This document shows, piece by piece, positions 7,455 through 15,018 of a DNA stretch of 17,682 nucleotides; the stretch's first letter is position 1, and each line of letters begins with the position of its first letter. Where the stretch lies: positions 1 to 17,682 of the forward strand of contig CAYXBP010000029.1 in assembly GCA_964463355.1 (NCBI GenBank), given 5' to 3'. This DNA is from Firm-04 sp964463355 (lineage in GTDB: Bacteria; Bacillota; Clostridia; Oscillospirales; Ruminococcaceae). Both the position numbers and the translations under genes were made by a program. A model generated the notes under the pieces. That model did not search any database. It was not told where the DNA came from and saw only the letters and a list, made by a program, of their open reading frames with translations.

Positions 7455-7580
7455 GCGTGAAGTGATGCATCTGACAAGCAAAACAATAAGACAGAACACA
7501 ACATAACAATACCTCCGCCCCCGCACGACGCATCGGGAGAGAAGGATTGCTGGAATCGCGCGCAATGCTTTGGAAAACCC

Positions 7581-7609
7581 TTGCAATTCACGTCGAACTG
7601 TGCTATAAT
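7581..7609 (+). promoter_or_regulatory. Promoter of the amidase-FkbH unit
   Basis: TTGCAA (7581-7586), 17 nt, TATAAT (7604-7609), with TG one base before the -10 box (TGCTATAAT, extended -10). The transcript would start about 30 nt before the amidase ATG. Confidence 0.75.
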
Positions 7610-7648
7610 GAATCTGCATATAAAATAAAGCAAAGGAAGGGAAACCCT

Positions 7649-8440
7649 ATGGCAAGAAGAAGAATTCACTGGGGGCGTCTGGCAATGCTGTTCGTGCCGG
7701 TGTTTGTGATCATTCTGCTGATTTGTACACAGTGCGGCGGTGGCGATACTCCAGAAGAAAGCAGCAAAGTAAATGATTTTTCAAGCACAAGCGGCGATGT
7801 GCAAAGTTCTGGTACACCAGTGCAGAGTGCAGATGCCTTTATCGTGGTGTTGGATGCGGGTCATGGCGGCTTTGACGGTGGTTCGACTGCAACGGGTGTG
7901 ACGCGGCTGGAAAAGGACGATAATCTTGCATTGGCGTTGGCGACCCAGCAGGCATTGTCGAAGTATCCCGGCGTGGAAGTACTTATGACGCGTTCTACCG
8001 ATGTGTTCATCAGCTTGCAAGGCCGTTGTGATGTGGCAAATCAAGCGGGTGCAGATCTGTTCATATCGCTGCACCGTAATTGCGCCACCGAAGGCAAGGG
8101 CGTGGAAATCTGGATTGACCGCGAGGAGGATGCGGTGGATAAGGCATTGGCAGAGTATATTCTGGAATTGCTGGATGATGTGGGTATTTCACGCAATCGC
8201 GGCATCAAGTTCGGGTTCCGTGGAGTTGGCAGCGAAAACTCGGATAATCAGGGCGACAGCTACTATGTTAACGCAAATACAACCATGCCAAGCTGCCTTA
8301 TCGAGCTGGGCTTTTTGACCAGCGATGAGGATAACCTGAACTTTGATACCCATTTGGACGATTACGCAGATGCCATCGCAAGGGGCATTGTGGAGTTGGG
8401 CATGGATGAGGGAATGTATCATCGCACTGCCTTGCAGTGA
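7649..8440 (+). CDS. N-acetylmuramoyl-L-alanine amidase (Amidase_3), membrane anchored
   Basis: A zinc-dependent cell-wall amidase, 263 aa. A basic start (MARRRIHWGR) leads into one hydrophobic segment at about residues 11-28, then a Ser/Thr-rich linker to about 60. The segment ends in ILLICTQCGG, so it is a signal anchor or perhaps a lipoprotein signal. The Amidase_3 domain follows: VLDAGHGGFDGG with His72, Glu88 in LEKDDNL, ISLHRN with His142, and the catalytic Glu219 in CLIELGFLTS. It would cut the MurNAc-L-Ala bond of peptidoglycan outside the membrane; there is no SH3 or binding repeat. The ATG at 7649 has AAGGAAGGG upstream. An open frame continues 5' to 7547, but that part lies in the promoter region. 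It is followed with no gap by the FkbH-like gene. Confidence 0.9.
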   Translation: MARRRIHWGRLAMLFVPVFVIILLICTQCGGGDTPEESSKVNDFSSTSGDVQSSGTPVQSADAFIVVLDAGHGGFDGGSTATGVTRLEKDDNLALALATQQALSKYPGVEVLMTRSTDVFISLQGRCDVANQAGADLFISLHRNCATEGKGVEIWIDREEDAVDKALAEYILELLDDVGISRNRGIKFGFRGVGSENSDNQGDSYYVNANTTMPSCLIELGFLTSDEDNLNFDTHLDDYADAIARGIVELGMDEGMYHRTALQ

Positions 8441-8472
8441 ACTGCGGAAAGGATGGCTGTGATTTGCAAGCA

Positions 8473-10200
8473 ATGACCTATCAGGAACTAAAAAAATTGG
8501 CAAAGGCTTCTGCCGAGGGTTGCCCTGCTGTGCGGCTTGCGATTCTTGGTGATAGTGCTACGCAGCAGCTTGCGGTTGCACTGAAAGGGATGGGGGTTGC
8601 AAGAGGGCTTGCACTGGAAGTATTCGATGCGGATTACGACCAGATGGACACACAGACTGTGGATCCGCATTCTGCGCTGTATGCCTTTGCACCCGATTAT
8701 GTGCTGCTCTTTCCCTGCGTGGAAAAGCTGTTGATGCGATATCAGACCACACCGCCAAAAGCCCGCGCTCTATTTGCACAGACCGAATGCCACCGCTATT
8801 GCGCACTCTTTGAGCGGATTGCCCGATACAGTAAGGCGAAGCTTCTGCTTGTGGATTTTCCTGCCTGCACGGACGGCGTGTTCGGCAATGGCGCGTTGCG
8901 CACTGCGGAATCCTTTCCCTATCAGCGGCTTTTGCTGAATGCAAAGCTTGCCGAGCAATTATGCAGCGACTACCCCAATGTGTACCCAGTGGCACTCAGT
9001 GCGATACAAACGCAGCTTGGGCAGGAACGCTTCTTTGATGCGCGGATATGGCATTTGGCAAAGCTTGCCGTGCGCACGGAAGTGCTGCCCTTTTTCGCGT
9101 CAGCTGTGGTGGATGTGATACAGTCGCTGCGTGGGCAAATCAAAAAATGTGTGGTGCTGGATCTGGACAATACCCTGTGGGGCGGCGTGATCGGCGACGA
9201 TGGCTTGGAGGGCATCGAGCTTGGTGAGCTTGGGGCAGGGCCTGCGTTTATCGCCTTGCAGCATTGGTTGAAAAATCTGCAAGAGCGTGGCGTGCTGTTA
9301 GCCGTTTGCAGCAAAAACAATGCGGATACCGCAATGGAGGCCTTTGAAAAACACCCCGATATGGTACTGCGCTTGTCCGATATTGCCATGTTTGTTGCCA
9401 ATTGGGACGATAAAGCAAGCAACATCCGTCATATTCGGCAAACCCTCAATATCGGTATGGATTCGATTGTGTTTTTAGATGATAATCCCTTTGAGCGTGA
9501 TCTGGTGCGTGCCGTGCTGCCCGAGGTTACGGTGCCGGAGCTTCCCGAAGACCCTGCTTTGGTGCTGCCGTATTTGCAGTCTTTGTGCTTGTTTGAGGCG
9601 GCAGGCTGTTCGGAGGAGGATCGGGTGCGTACCCAGCGGTATCAGGCACAGATTAGCCGTGCAGAGGCGGAGCAGAACTATGATTCCTATGAGGCGTATT
9701 TGGCATCACTGGATATGAAAGCTGTGGTGGAGCCATTTGTTCCGTTTTATTTTGCACGCATCGCACAGCTGACCCAGCGTTCCAATCAGTTTAATCTGCG
9801 CACGGTGCGCTATACAGAGGCAGAGATTGCTGCCATTGCTGCCGATGATGGCTTTATCACGCGGTATATGACGCTTTCTGATCGCTTTGGTGAGCATGGT
9901 TTGGTCAGCGTGGTGATTCTGCAAAAGCGACAGAATGCCTTGTTCATTGACACATGGCTCATGAGCTGCCGTGTGCTGCGCCGCGGTGCGGAACAGTATC
10001 TCTTTGACCGCATTGTGGAAGCCACGCTGGAAAATGGCTTTGATACACTCGTGGGGGAATACCTGCCCACTGCCAAAAATGCAATGGTTGCCGATTTTTA
10101 CGCGCAATGTGGTATGACCCCCCTCGGCAACGGCTTGTTTACTTTGGATTGCAAGCAGCATCAGCCGCACAAAACATCCATTTCCGCCCGTGAAGCGTAG
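8473..10200 (+). CDS. FkbH-like HAD-IIIC family protein with N-terminal GDSL-like and C-terminal GNAT domains
   Basis: A 575-aa multidomain protein. The N-terminus has a GDSL/SGNH-like start (AILGDSATQQLA). The centre is a HAD domain with the nucleophile motif VVLDLDNTLWGGV (Asp230, Asp232), motif II in AVCSKNN and the acidic motif FLDDNPFERD. The C-terminus is a GNAT-like domain (SDRFGEHGLVS, then FIDTWLMSCRVLRRGAE). FkbH proteins in polyketide clusters load glyceryl units from 1,3-bisphosphoglycerate onto acyl carrier proteins; relatives are found in surface-polymer loci. No carrier protein or synthase is nearby, so the substrate here is unknown. Start choice is uncertain: ATG 8473 matches where conservation begins, TTG 8464 has AAAGGA ten bases upstream, and GTG 8437 overlaps the amidase stop (GTGA). 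Confidence 0.85.
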   Translation: MTYQELKKLAKASAEGCPAVRLAILGDSATQQLAVALKGMGVARGLALEVFDADYDQMDTQTVDPHSALYAFAPDYVLLFPCVEKLLMRYQTTPPKARALFAQTECHRYCALFERIARYSKAKLLLVDFPACTDGVFGNGALRTAESFPYQRLLLNAKLAEQLCSDYPNVYPVALSAIQTQLGQERFFDARIWHLAKLAVRTEVLPFFASAVVDVIQSLRGQIKKCVVLDLDNTLWGGVIGDDGLEGIELGELGAGPAFIALQHWLKNLQERGVLLAVCSKNNADTAMEAFEKHPDMVLRLSDIAMFVANWDDKASNIRHIRQTLNIGMDSIVFLDDNPFERDLVRAVLPEVTVPELPEDPALVLPYLQSLCLFEAAGCSEEDRVRTQRYQAQISRAEAEQNYDSYEAYLASLDMKAVVEPFVPFYFARIAQLTQRSNQFNLRTVRYTEAEIAAIAADDGFITRYMTLSDRFGEHGLVSVVILQKRQNALFIDTWLMSCRVLRRGAEQYLFDRIVEATLENGFDTLVGEYLPTAKNAMVADFYAQCGMTPLGNGLFTLDCKQHQPHKTSISAREA

Positions 10201-10278
10201 CTGTTTCGCTGGTAAGGCACCCCAAAAAGGTTTGAACAATACCCGGAAAAGTACTTCCCGAAAGGCTGTGTGATGTAT

Positions 10279-10300
10279 GGGATGCGCGCCGCATCTCTTT
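10279..10300 (+). terminator. Weak possible terminator after the FkbH-like gene
   Basis: GGGATGCG (10279-10286) can pair with CGCATCTC (10290-10297) around a 3-nt loop, followed only by TTT. A poor T tail makes this a marginal call. No better terminator is visible between 10201 and the glyQS promoter. Confidence 0.3.
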
Positions 10301-10342
10301 GAAGGCGTTGCGGCTAACCTGTAAGAAAATATCGTTTTTCCC

Positions 10343-10371
10343 TTGACAATCCCAATAAACTGGGCTATAAT
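10343..10371 (+). promoter_or_regulatory. Consensus promoter of glyQS
   Basis: TTGACA (10343-10348), exactly 17 nt, TATAAT (10366-10371). The expected start at about 10378 gives a leader of only about 33 nt before the ATG at 10411, too short for a T-box, so this synthetase seems not to be under tRNA-sensing control. Confidence 0.85.
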
Positions 10372-10410
10372 AATACAAGTATGTGTAATTTTGGAAAGGC
10401 GGATTGAATC

Positions 10411-11817
10411 ATGCTGAAAAATACCGAAAAAACAATGGATAAAATCGTTGATCTCTGTAAATCCAAAGGCTTTGTGTACCCTGGTTCGGAGATCTACGGT
10501 GGGCTTGCCAATACATGGGATTACGGCCCCTTGGGCGTAGAGCTGAAAGAGAATATCAAGCGCGCATGGCGTAAGAAGTTCATTCAGGAGAATCGTTATA
10601 ACGTCGGGCTGGATAGTGCCATCCTGATGAATCCGCAGACATGGGTTGCATCTGGTCATATCGGTGGATTCTCTGACCCACTGATGGATTGCAAGGAGTG
10701 CAAAACACGTCACCGCGCCGATAACCTCATTGAGAATTTTGATGGCACAAATCCCAGTGGTTGGAGCAATGAACAGATGCTGGATTATATCCGCACGCAT
10801 CATATCTGCTGCCCAAATTGCGGCAAGGAGAATTTTACCGATATCCGTCAGTTTAATCTGATGTTCAAGACCTTTCAGGGTGTGACAGAGGACAGTAAAT
10901 CAGAGCTGTATCTGCGTCCCGAAACCGCACAGGGCATCTTTGTAAACTTTGCGAATATTCAGCGTACCAGCCGTAAGAAGGTTCCCTTCGGCGTAGCACA
11001 GGTGGGAAAGTCGTTCCGTAATGAAATCACCCCAGGCAACTTTATCTTCCGCGTCCGTGAGTTTGAGCAGATGGAACTGGAGTTTTTCTGCAAGCCTGGT
11101 ACCGATCTTGAATGGTTTGCTTATTGGCGTGGCTTCTGCCGTGATTGGCTGCTGAGCCTTGGCATCAAAGAGGAAAACCTTCGCCTGAGAGATCATTCTG
11201 CTAAGGAACTGTGTTTCTATTCTAAGGCAACAACTGATTTCGAGTATTTGTTCCCCTTTGGCTGGGGCGAGCTGTGGGGCGTTGCAGATCGTACCGATTA
11301 CGACCTCACACAGCATATTAAAACCAGCGGTAAGTCGTTGGAGTATTTTGACCCCGAAACCAACGAGAAGTACATTCCCTATGTCATTGAGCCTTCCTTG
11401 GGCGTGGAACGGTTGTTCCTGACCATTGTGACAGAGGCCTATGACGAGGAAGATCTGGTTTCCGTTGATAAAAACGGCAACGAGAAGAAGGATGTTCGTA
11501 CGGTTATGCGGTTCCATCCAGCATTGGCACCGTTTAAGGCGGCAGTTCTGCCGTTGGTGAAGAAGCTGACACCGCAAGCGATGGAAGTGTTTGAGATGCT
11601 TTCCAAGCGGTTCCATGTCGACTTTGACGAAACTGGAACCATCGGTAAGCGGTATCGTCGGCAAGATGAGATCGGCACACCGTTCTGTATCACCTACGAT
11701 TTTGATACCCTTGAGAAGGATAACAGCGTGACCATTCGTGATCGTGATACCATGGAGCAGGTGCGTGTGCCCATTGATCAGCTGGTGGCGTATCTGGAAG
11801 AAAAGATCGCATTCTGA
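10411..11817 (+). CDS. glyQS: Glycyl-tRNA synthetase, dimeric single-chain type
   Basis: A class II aminoacyl-tRNA synthetase, 468 aa, of the homodimeric (eukaryote/archaea-like) type used by many Firmicutes rather than the GlyQ/GlyS tetramer. The N-terminus has the KSKGFVYPGSEIYGG block. Two cysteine pairs, CKECKTRHR (Cys94, Cys97) and CCPNCGKENF (Cys133/134, Cys137), form the zinc-ribbon insertion. Class II motif 2 is GKSFRNEITPGNFIFRVREF and motif 3 is IEPSLGVERLFL. The C-terminal anticodon-binding domain ends with RYRRQDEIGTPFCI and DNSVTIRDRDTMEQ. It charges tRNA-Gly with glycine. ATG 10411 follows GGAAAGG at 10393-10399. It is a single-gene transcript with its own promoter and terminator. 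Confidence 0.97.
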   Translation: MLKNTEKTMDKIVDLCKSKGFVYPGSEIYGGLANTWDYGPLGVELKENIKRAWRKKFIQENRYNVGLDSAILMNPQTWVASGHIGGFSDPLMDCKECKTRHRADNLIENFDGTNPSGWSNEQMLDYIRTHHICCPNCGKENFTDIRQFNLMFKTFQGVTEDSKSELYLRPETAQGIFVNFANIQRTSRKKVPFGVAQVGKSFRNEITPGNFIFRVREFEQMELEFFCKPGTDLEWFAYWRGFCRDWLLSLGIKEENLRLRDHSAKELCFYSKATTDFEYLFPFGWGELWGVADRTDYDLTQHIKTSGKSLEYFDPETNEKYIPYVIEPSLGVERLFLTIVTEAYDEEDLVSVDKNGNEKKDVRTVMRFHPALAPFKAAVLPLVKKLTPQAMEVFEMLSKRFHVDFDETGTIGKRYRRQDEIGTPFCITYDFDTLEKDNSVTIRDRDTMEQVRVPIDQLVAYLEEKIAF

Positions 11818-11842
11818 TTTGTTTGACAGATAAGATGTTTGC

Positions 11843-11873
11843 AACCGCGCAGATTTGCCCCTGCGCGGTTTTT
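11843..11873 (+). terminator. Strong rho-independent terminator of glyQS
   Basis: AACCGCGCAG (11843-11852), an 8-nt loop, then CTGCGCGGTT (11861-11870) running into TTTTT: a 10-bp perfect stem. It marks the edge between the compact core genes and the gene-poor, AT-rich region to its right. Confidence 0.92.
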
Positions 11874-11975
11874 CTGCGTTCATATATGAACCGCCGGCAA
11901 TCTGTGAAAAATGAAATAAATGCAAATCAGATAAAGTAGAGATTATGTGTACATTTACAAAGCTTGCACATTCTA

Positions 11976-12004
11976 TTGACGTATAATTCACAATATAGTA
12001 TAAT
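11976..12004 (+). promoter_or_regulatory. Promoter in the gene-poor region
   Basis: TTGACG (11976-11981), 17 nt, TATAAT (11999-12004). It would drive a transcript with a leader of about 280 nt toward the broken gene at 12289. Confidence 0.6.
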
Positions 12005-12288
12005 ACAAATCGTTGAACGCTAGTGGACAATCAAATGGTATGCCTTATTCTGCTGTACAGAAGCTTGGTGTATCCTTGTGCCTGCATTACTTGCAGTTTT
12101 CAATTCTGAAGAGAATTTGCATCCGAAAAAACGGAAGCTGTATTTGATTTTATTATTGCTTTGATTTGTGCGTCGACTATCAAACAAACGGTGAAGACAA
12201 TGTCTTCTATTTCAACATGATACCCGTGCAAACACGCATCAAAAACAGACTTTCCATTTTTATCGACCAACAAGAGGGATCATAATAA
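12005..12288 (+). other. Gene-poor stretch with remnants of a reading frame
   Basis: No intact gene of useful length. One frame from ATG 12033 (24 codons, stop at 12105) continues past its stop into a protein-like run containing SEKTEAVFDFIIALICAS. A different frame carries DNVFYFNMIPVQTRIKN and FIDQQEGS just before the stop near 12285. This looks like a small gene broken by a stop and a frameshift, or a chance pattern in AT-rich DNA. No homology is recognised. Confidence 0.25.
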
Positions 12289-12550
12289 ATGAAAAAAAGT
12301 ATTCGCTGTGTTGATATTTGTAATTATGTTGATGCTATCTGCTATTATTTTCATTCTAAAGTATAATCTTAACAGTGATGTGGCTGACGACAAGCTTATT
12401 CGTTTTGAGCAAACAATTCATTACACAGAATGCTCGCTGTACAAGGGCGATATAAATGACGAGGTAATTCTGGATGGAGTTGTCACCTGCGAAGAATATG
12501 TAAAAACAATTGAACATGGTTTTGATCATTCGCAAAAGCTGCTTGTGTAA
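12289..12550 (+). pseudogene. Small membrane-anchored or secreted protein gene, frameshifted in a poly-A run
   Basis: ATG 12289 has a good ribosome site (AGAGGGAT at 12273-12280), but the frame closes after 25 codons. The cause appears to be A7 at 12292-12298. With six A residues the frame reads MKKVFAVLIFVIMLMLSAII and continues open to the stop at 12548-12550, giving about 86 aa. The product would be one hydrophobic signal or anchor helix (about residues 4-22) followed by a charged, outward-facing tail of about 60 aa. The family is unknown. It may be a decayed gene, a slippage-controlled gene or a sequencing error. Confidence 0.5.
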
Positions 12551-12595
12551 ACAGACACTTTTATTCCAAAGGTACTGGCTGCGCAGTTTGCAGAT

Positions 12596-12851
12596 AAAAT
12601 ATTTCTTCTGGAAAACGGAAAGCTGGTTTGAACAAAACAGAGCTATTTCTCTTGTTGGAGATATTCTTGATGATTGGCAGAACCGTACACCTACTATGTT
12701 GGATGAATCGATCATTGATGAAGTATATGATCTTGCTTGTTCTGAACCTAAAAGTTGTCAGGAACTTGCTGATGAAGTGTATGCTATTCTTGAAGAAAAC
12801 TATCCGGAACTGATTGATGCTTCTACAAACGTAAATGCTTTGTTCGCTTAG
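12596..12851 (+). pseudogene. C-terminal remnant of an unknown acidic protein
   Basis: From about 12625 to the stop at 12849-12851 a frame reads like real protein (motifs SLVGDILDDWQNRTPTMLDE and SCQELADEVYAILEENYPEL), rich in acidic helices. There is no start with a ribosome site: the same frame is open upstream to 12510, but that part is Lys/Arg/Trp-rich and reads as noise. The first ATG within the good part is 12696, without a Shine-Dalgarno sequence. It could be the tail of the gene at 12289, whose frame also looks protein-like past its stop. The function is not recognised. Confidence 0.35.
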
Positions 12852-12855
12852 TCGA

Positions 12856-12884
12856 TTGAAAATACATAGGCGTTAGTGTATAAT
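12856..12884 (+). promoter_or_regulatory. Upstream promoter candidate before the DUF4143 ATPase
   Basis: TTGAAA (12856-12861), 17 nt, TATAAT (12879-12884). It lies about 150 nt before the ATPase gene, with no gene in between. Confidence 0.5.
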
Positions 12885-12985
12885 GATGATATTGAACAGC
12901 TGAAATCGTTAATAGGCTGTATAAGCAACAATATGAAGTTAAAATGAATATACCCCAAAATTTTTAAGGTGAACTTCAAAAACTA

Positions 12986-13015
12986 TTGACTTCTATTGAC
13001 TTTTTGTGGTATACT
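12986..13015 (+). promoter_or_regulatory. Promoter of the DUF4143 ATPase with a duplicated -35 motif
   Basis: TTGACT (12986-12991), 18 nt, TATACT (13010-13015). The 10-mer CTATTGACTT occurs twice in tandem (12984-12993 and 12994-13003), so a second TTGACT sits only 8 nt from the -10 box and cannot serve as its -35. The ribosome site AGAGGTGAT (13021-13029) precedes ATG 13033. Confidence 0.6.
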
Positions 13016-13032
13016 AAAACAGAGGTGATCGT

Positions 13033-14214
13033 ATGGTTGAACGTAAGCAGTATATGGATAAAATCAAGAAATTACAAGGTCAACAGATTATCAAAGTGGT
13101 GACAGGTGTCCGCAGATGCGGCAAATCCACGCTGCTGAAACAGTTTCAGGCGTATCTTCTGGAATCCGGTGTGAATCCCGAACAAATTATTGCAATCAAT
13201 TTTGAAGATGTAGCAAACGAGCATCTGCTGGATTATCACGCACTGCATGATTATGTGACGGAGCGTCTTACTTCGGATAAGATGACGTATATCTTTCTTG
13301 ATGAAATACAGGCTGTTCCTGATTTTCAGAAGGCAGTAGATTCCCTGTTTATCCGTGAGGGGACGGATATCTATATTACAGGTTCAAACGCACATATGCT
13401 GTCTGGTGAACTTGCTACTCTGCTTTCCGGTCGATATATTGAAATTCCAATGCTGCCGCTGTCATTTGCAGAATATATGGAATTATCGGGGCTTGATAAA
13501 CGCACTGCGTGGCAGAATTATTTTCAGTACGGCGGTTTTCCCTATGCTGTTCAGATAGCGGATGCTGAGATCAGAGCGGATTATCTTCTTGGCATTTATC
13601 ATACGGTATTGCTTAAGGATGTAGCAGCAAGAAAGCGTATCAATGATATCGGTCTGTTGGAAAGTGTTGTAAAATTCCTGTTTGACAACATTGGCAATAT
13701 TGTATCGTCCAAAAAGATTGCAGACAGCCTGACTTCCTTCGGCAGAAAAACAACCCCTATCACGGCTGAAAACTATGTCACAGCACTGTCAGATGCTTTC
13801 ATTCTGTACAAGGCAGAGCGATATGATGTGCAGGGCAAACAGTACTTGAAATCACTTGAAAAGTATTACGCCGTGGATATGGGACTTCGCCGTTTGCTGC
13901 TCGGCAACCGTAGACAGGATATCGGTCACATCCTTGAAAATATCGTCTATTTGGAGCTGATTCGTCGTGGTTACAAGGTGAGCATTGGTAAGGTTGGCGA
14001 CTTGGAAATTGATTTTGTTGCAGAGCGCAACGGTGAAAAGATATATTATCAAGTATCTGTAACCGTAATCAATGAGGACACCTTTGAACGAGAGATCACA
14101 CCGCTGAAACGTGTGCATGACAACTATCCCAAGTATATCATCACAATGGATGAACTTCCCATGGATGAAGATGGCATTAAGATCATCAATGTGATTGATT
14201 TCTTATTACAGTAA
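13033..14214 (+). CDS. AAA_14/DUF4143 family ATPase
   Basis: A 393-aa P-loop ATPase of the large AAA_14 plus DUF4143 family, common in Clostridia, Bacteroidetes and archaea. The N-terminal ATPase half has Walker A GVRRCGKSTLLK (Lys31), Walker B YIFLDEIQ (Asp90, Glu91) and a sensor-like ITGSNA. The C-terminal DUF4143 half contains YFQYGGFPYAV, HILENIVYLELIRRGY and the nuclease-fold-like LEIDFVAERNG followed by YYQVSV. The residues expected for an active PD-(D/E)xK nuclease are only partly kept: QVS stands where ExK would be. The biological role of the family is not established. It stands alone with its own promoter inside a region of gene remnants, suggesting a mobile or selfish gene. Length and ends look complete. 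Confidence 0.88.
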   Translation: MVERKQYMDKIKKLQGQQIIKVVTGVRRCGKSTLLKQFQAYLLESGVNPEQIIAINFEDVANEHLLDYHALHDYVTERLTSDKMTYIFLDEIQAVPDFQKAVDSLFIREGTDIYITGSNAHMLSGELATLLSGRYIEIPMLPLSFAEYMELSGLDKRTAWQNYFQYGGFPYAVQIADAEIRADYLLGIYHTVLLKDVAARKRINDIGLLESVVKFLFDNIGNIVSSKKIADSLTSFGRKTTPITAENYVTALSDAFILYKAERYDVQGKQYLKSLEKYYAVDMGLRRLLLGNRRQDIGHILENIVYLELIRRGYKVSIGKVGDLEIDFVAERNGEKIYYQVSVTVINEDTFEREITPLKRVHDNYPKYIITMDELPMDEDGIKIINVIDFLLQ

Positions 14215-14215
14215 G

Positions 14216-14486
14216 GTATCGTATAAAGATAAAAACAGTATTCCCAATCCAAAAGAGGAATGGTTGATTTTTGAAAACACACACGAAGCAATCATTGACA
14301 GAGAAACGTGGGAACTTGTACAGAAATTACGCAAAACGCCAAAGCGCATCGACACCATTGGAGAAGCAAATCCACTGACAGGACTTCTATTCTGTGCGGA
14401 TTGTGGAGCAAAGATGTACAATCATCGTTCCAGAGGTGGTACGAAAAACAACCCGTACCCCTCTGACTTCTATTTTGACCAGTGGT
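14216..14486 (+). pseudogene. Serine recombinase fragment, both ends missing
   Basis: Starting immediately after the ATPase stop, a frame without its own start reads as the middle of a large serine recombinase (resolvase type): NPKEEWLIFENTHEAIIDRE, TWELVQKLRKTPKR, then the zinc ribbon half FCADCGAKMYNHRS with one CxxC. The catalytic N-terminal resolvase domain and the second CxxC with the coiled coil are absent. The recombinase match ends around SDFYFD (about 14480), and the frame closes at 14527 in unrelated sequence. It is a remnant of an integrative element's integrase. Confidence 0.75.
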
Positions 14487-14798
14487 ATGGAGAACTGGCT
14501 GGCATTCAAAAAAGGTTTAATCGATGAAATCAACGGCTTAAACATTGACGGAATGGAAACCGTTACGGAACTGTATCCGCTGGTGGGCAGCTTTGTCAAT
14601 CTGGAGTACCCTGTTCCAAGCGGCATGGTGAAGTTATTGAAGGATGACGAGGTATATCTGGGTGCACAGGTCAAAAATCTCTTTGATGAGAGCGGAAAAA
14701 GTTGTTTTGGTGTGATCGCACGGGAAAACTTTATTCTCATTTGCACATACGAGGAAAACGGCGCAAATCCGGAAATCGTGACCTACAAAAGAAGATAA
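14487..14798 (+). CDS. Hypothetical protein of conjugative-element type
   Basis: A 103-aa soluble acidic protein beginning MENWLAFKKGLIDEINGLN. The frame is open upstream to 14394, but that part is the shadow of the recombinase fragment, so ATG 14487 is preferred. No ribosome site is visible, because the upstream DNA was replaced at the recombinase junction; expression is doubtful. It looks like the small conserved proteins carried by Clostridia integrative conjugative elements. I cannot name a family or function. Four bases separate it from the next gene. Confidence 0.55.
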   Translation: MENWLAFKKGLIDEINGLNIDGMETVTELYPLVGSFVNLEYPVPSGMVKLLKDDEVYLGAQVKNLFDESGKSCFGVIARENFILICTYEENGANPEIVTYKRR

Positions 14799-14802
14799 AA
14801 CC

Positions 14803-15018
14803 ATGAGCAAATACGAAAAACTTTGGAACTACATAAAAGACTGTAACGAGGATACGATCACGCTGACCTTTGTGGAAATCGGCAGCATTGTCGGTGTTCC
14901 CGTTGACCATTCCTTTCTGAGATATAAGAAAGAGCTGACGCAATACGGCTGGGAGGTCGGCAAAATTTCCATGAAAGCGCAGAAAGTGACATTTGAAAAA
15001 TGCAAAACAGAACTTTGA
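14803..15018 (+). CDS. Small hypothetical protein (71 aa)
   Basis: The protein starts MSKYEKLWNYIKDCNEDTIT and contains FVEIGSIVGVPVDHSFLRYK and WEVGKISMKAQKVTF. This pattern (a helical start, a winged-helix-like centre and a VGKI...V.F ending) recalls a widespread family of small proteins of unknown role often seen on mobile elements. It follows the previous gene by four bases, so co-translation is likely; no strong ribosome site is visible. The same frame stays open for 29 codons after the TGA stop (15016-15018). Confidence 0.6.
   Translation: MSKYEKLWNYIKDCNEDTITLTFVEIGSIVGVPVDHSFLRYKKELTQYGWEVGKISMKAQKVTFEKCKTEL

Noticed and set aside
7547..7648. N-terminal extension of the amidase frame
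   Set aside because: It covers the -35/-10 region and precedes the well-placed ribosome site and ATG at 7649.
10372..10410. T-box or glycine riboswitch control of glyQS
   Set aside because: The leader after the consensus promoter is only about 33 nt and contains no conserved T-box or glycine-aptamer sequence.
12510..12624. 5' part of the frame 12510-12851 as true coding sequence
   Set aside because: The translated stretch is noisy and basic, overlaps the tail of the 12289 frame and lacks a ribosome site. Only the part after about 12625 reads like protein.
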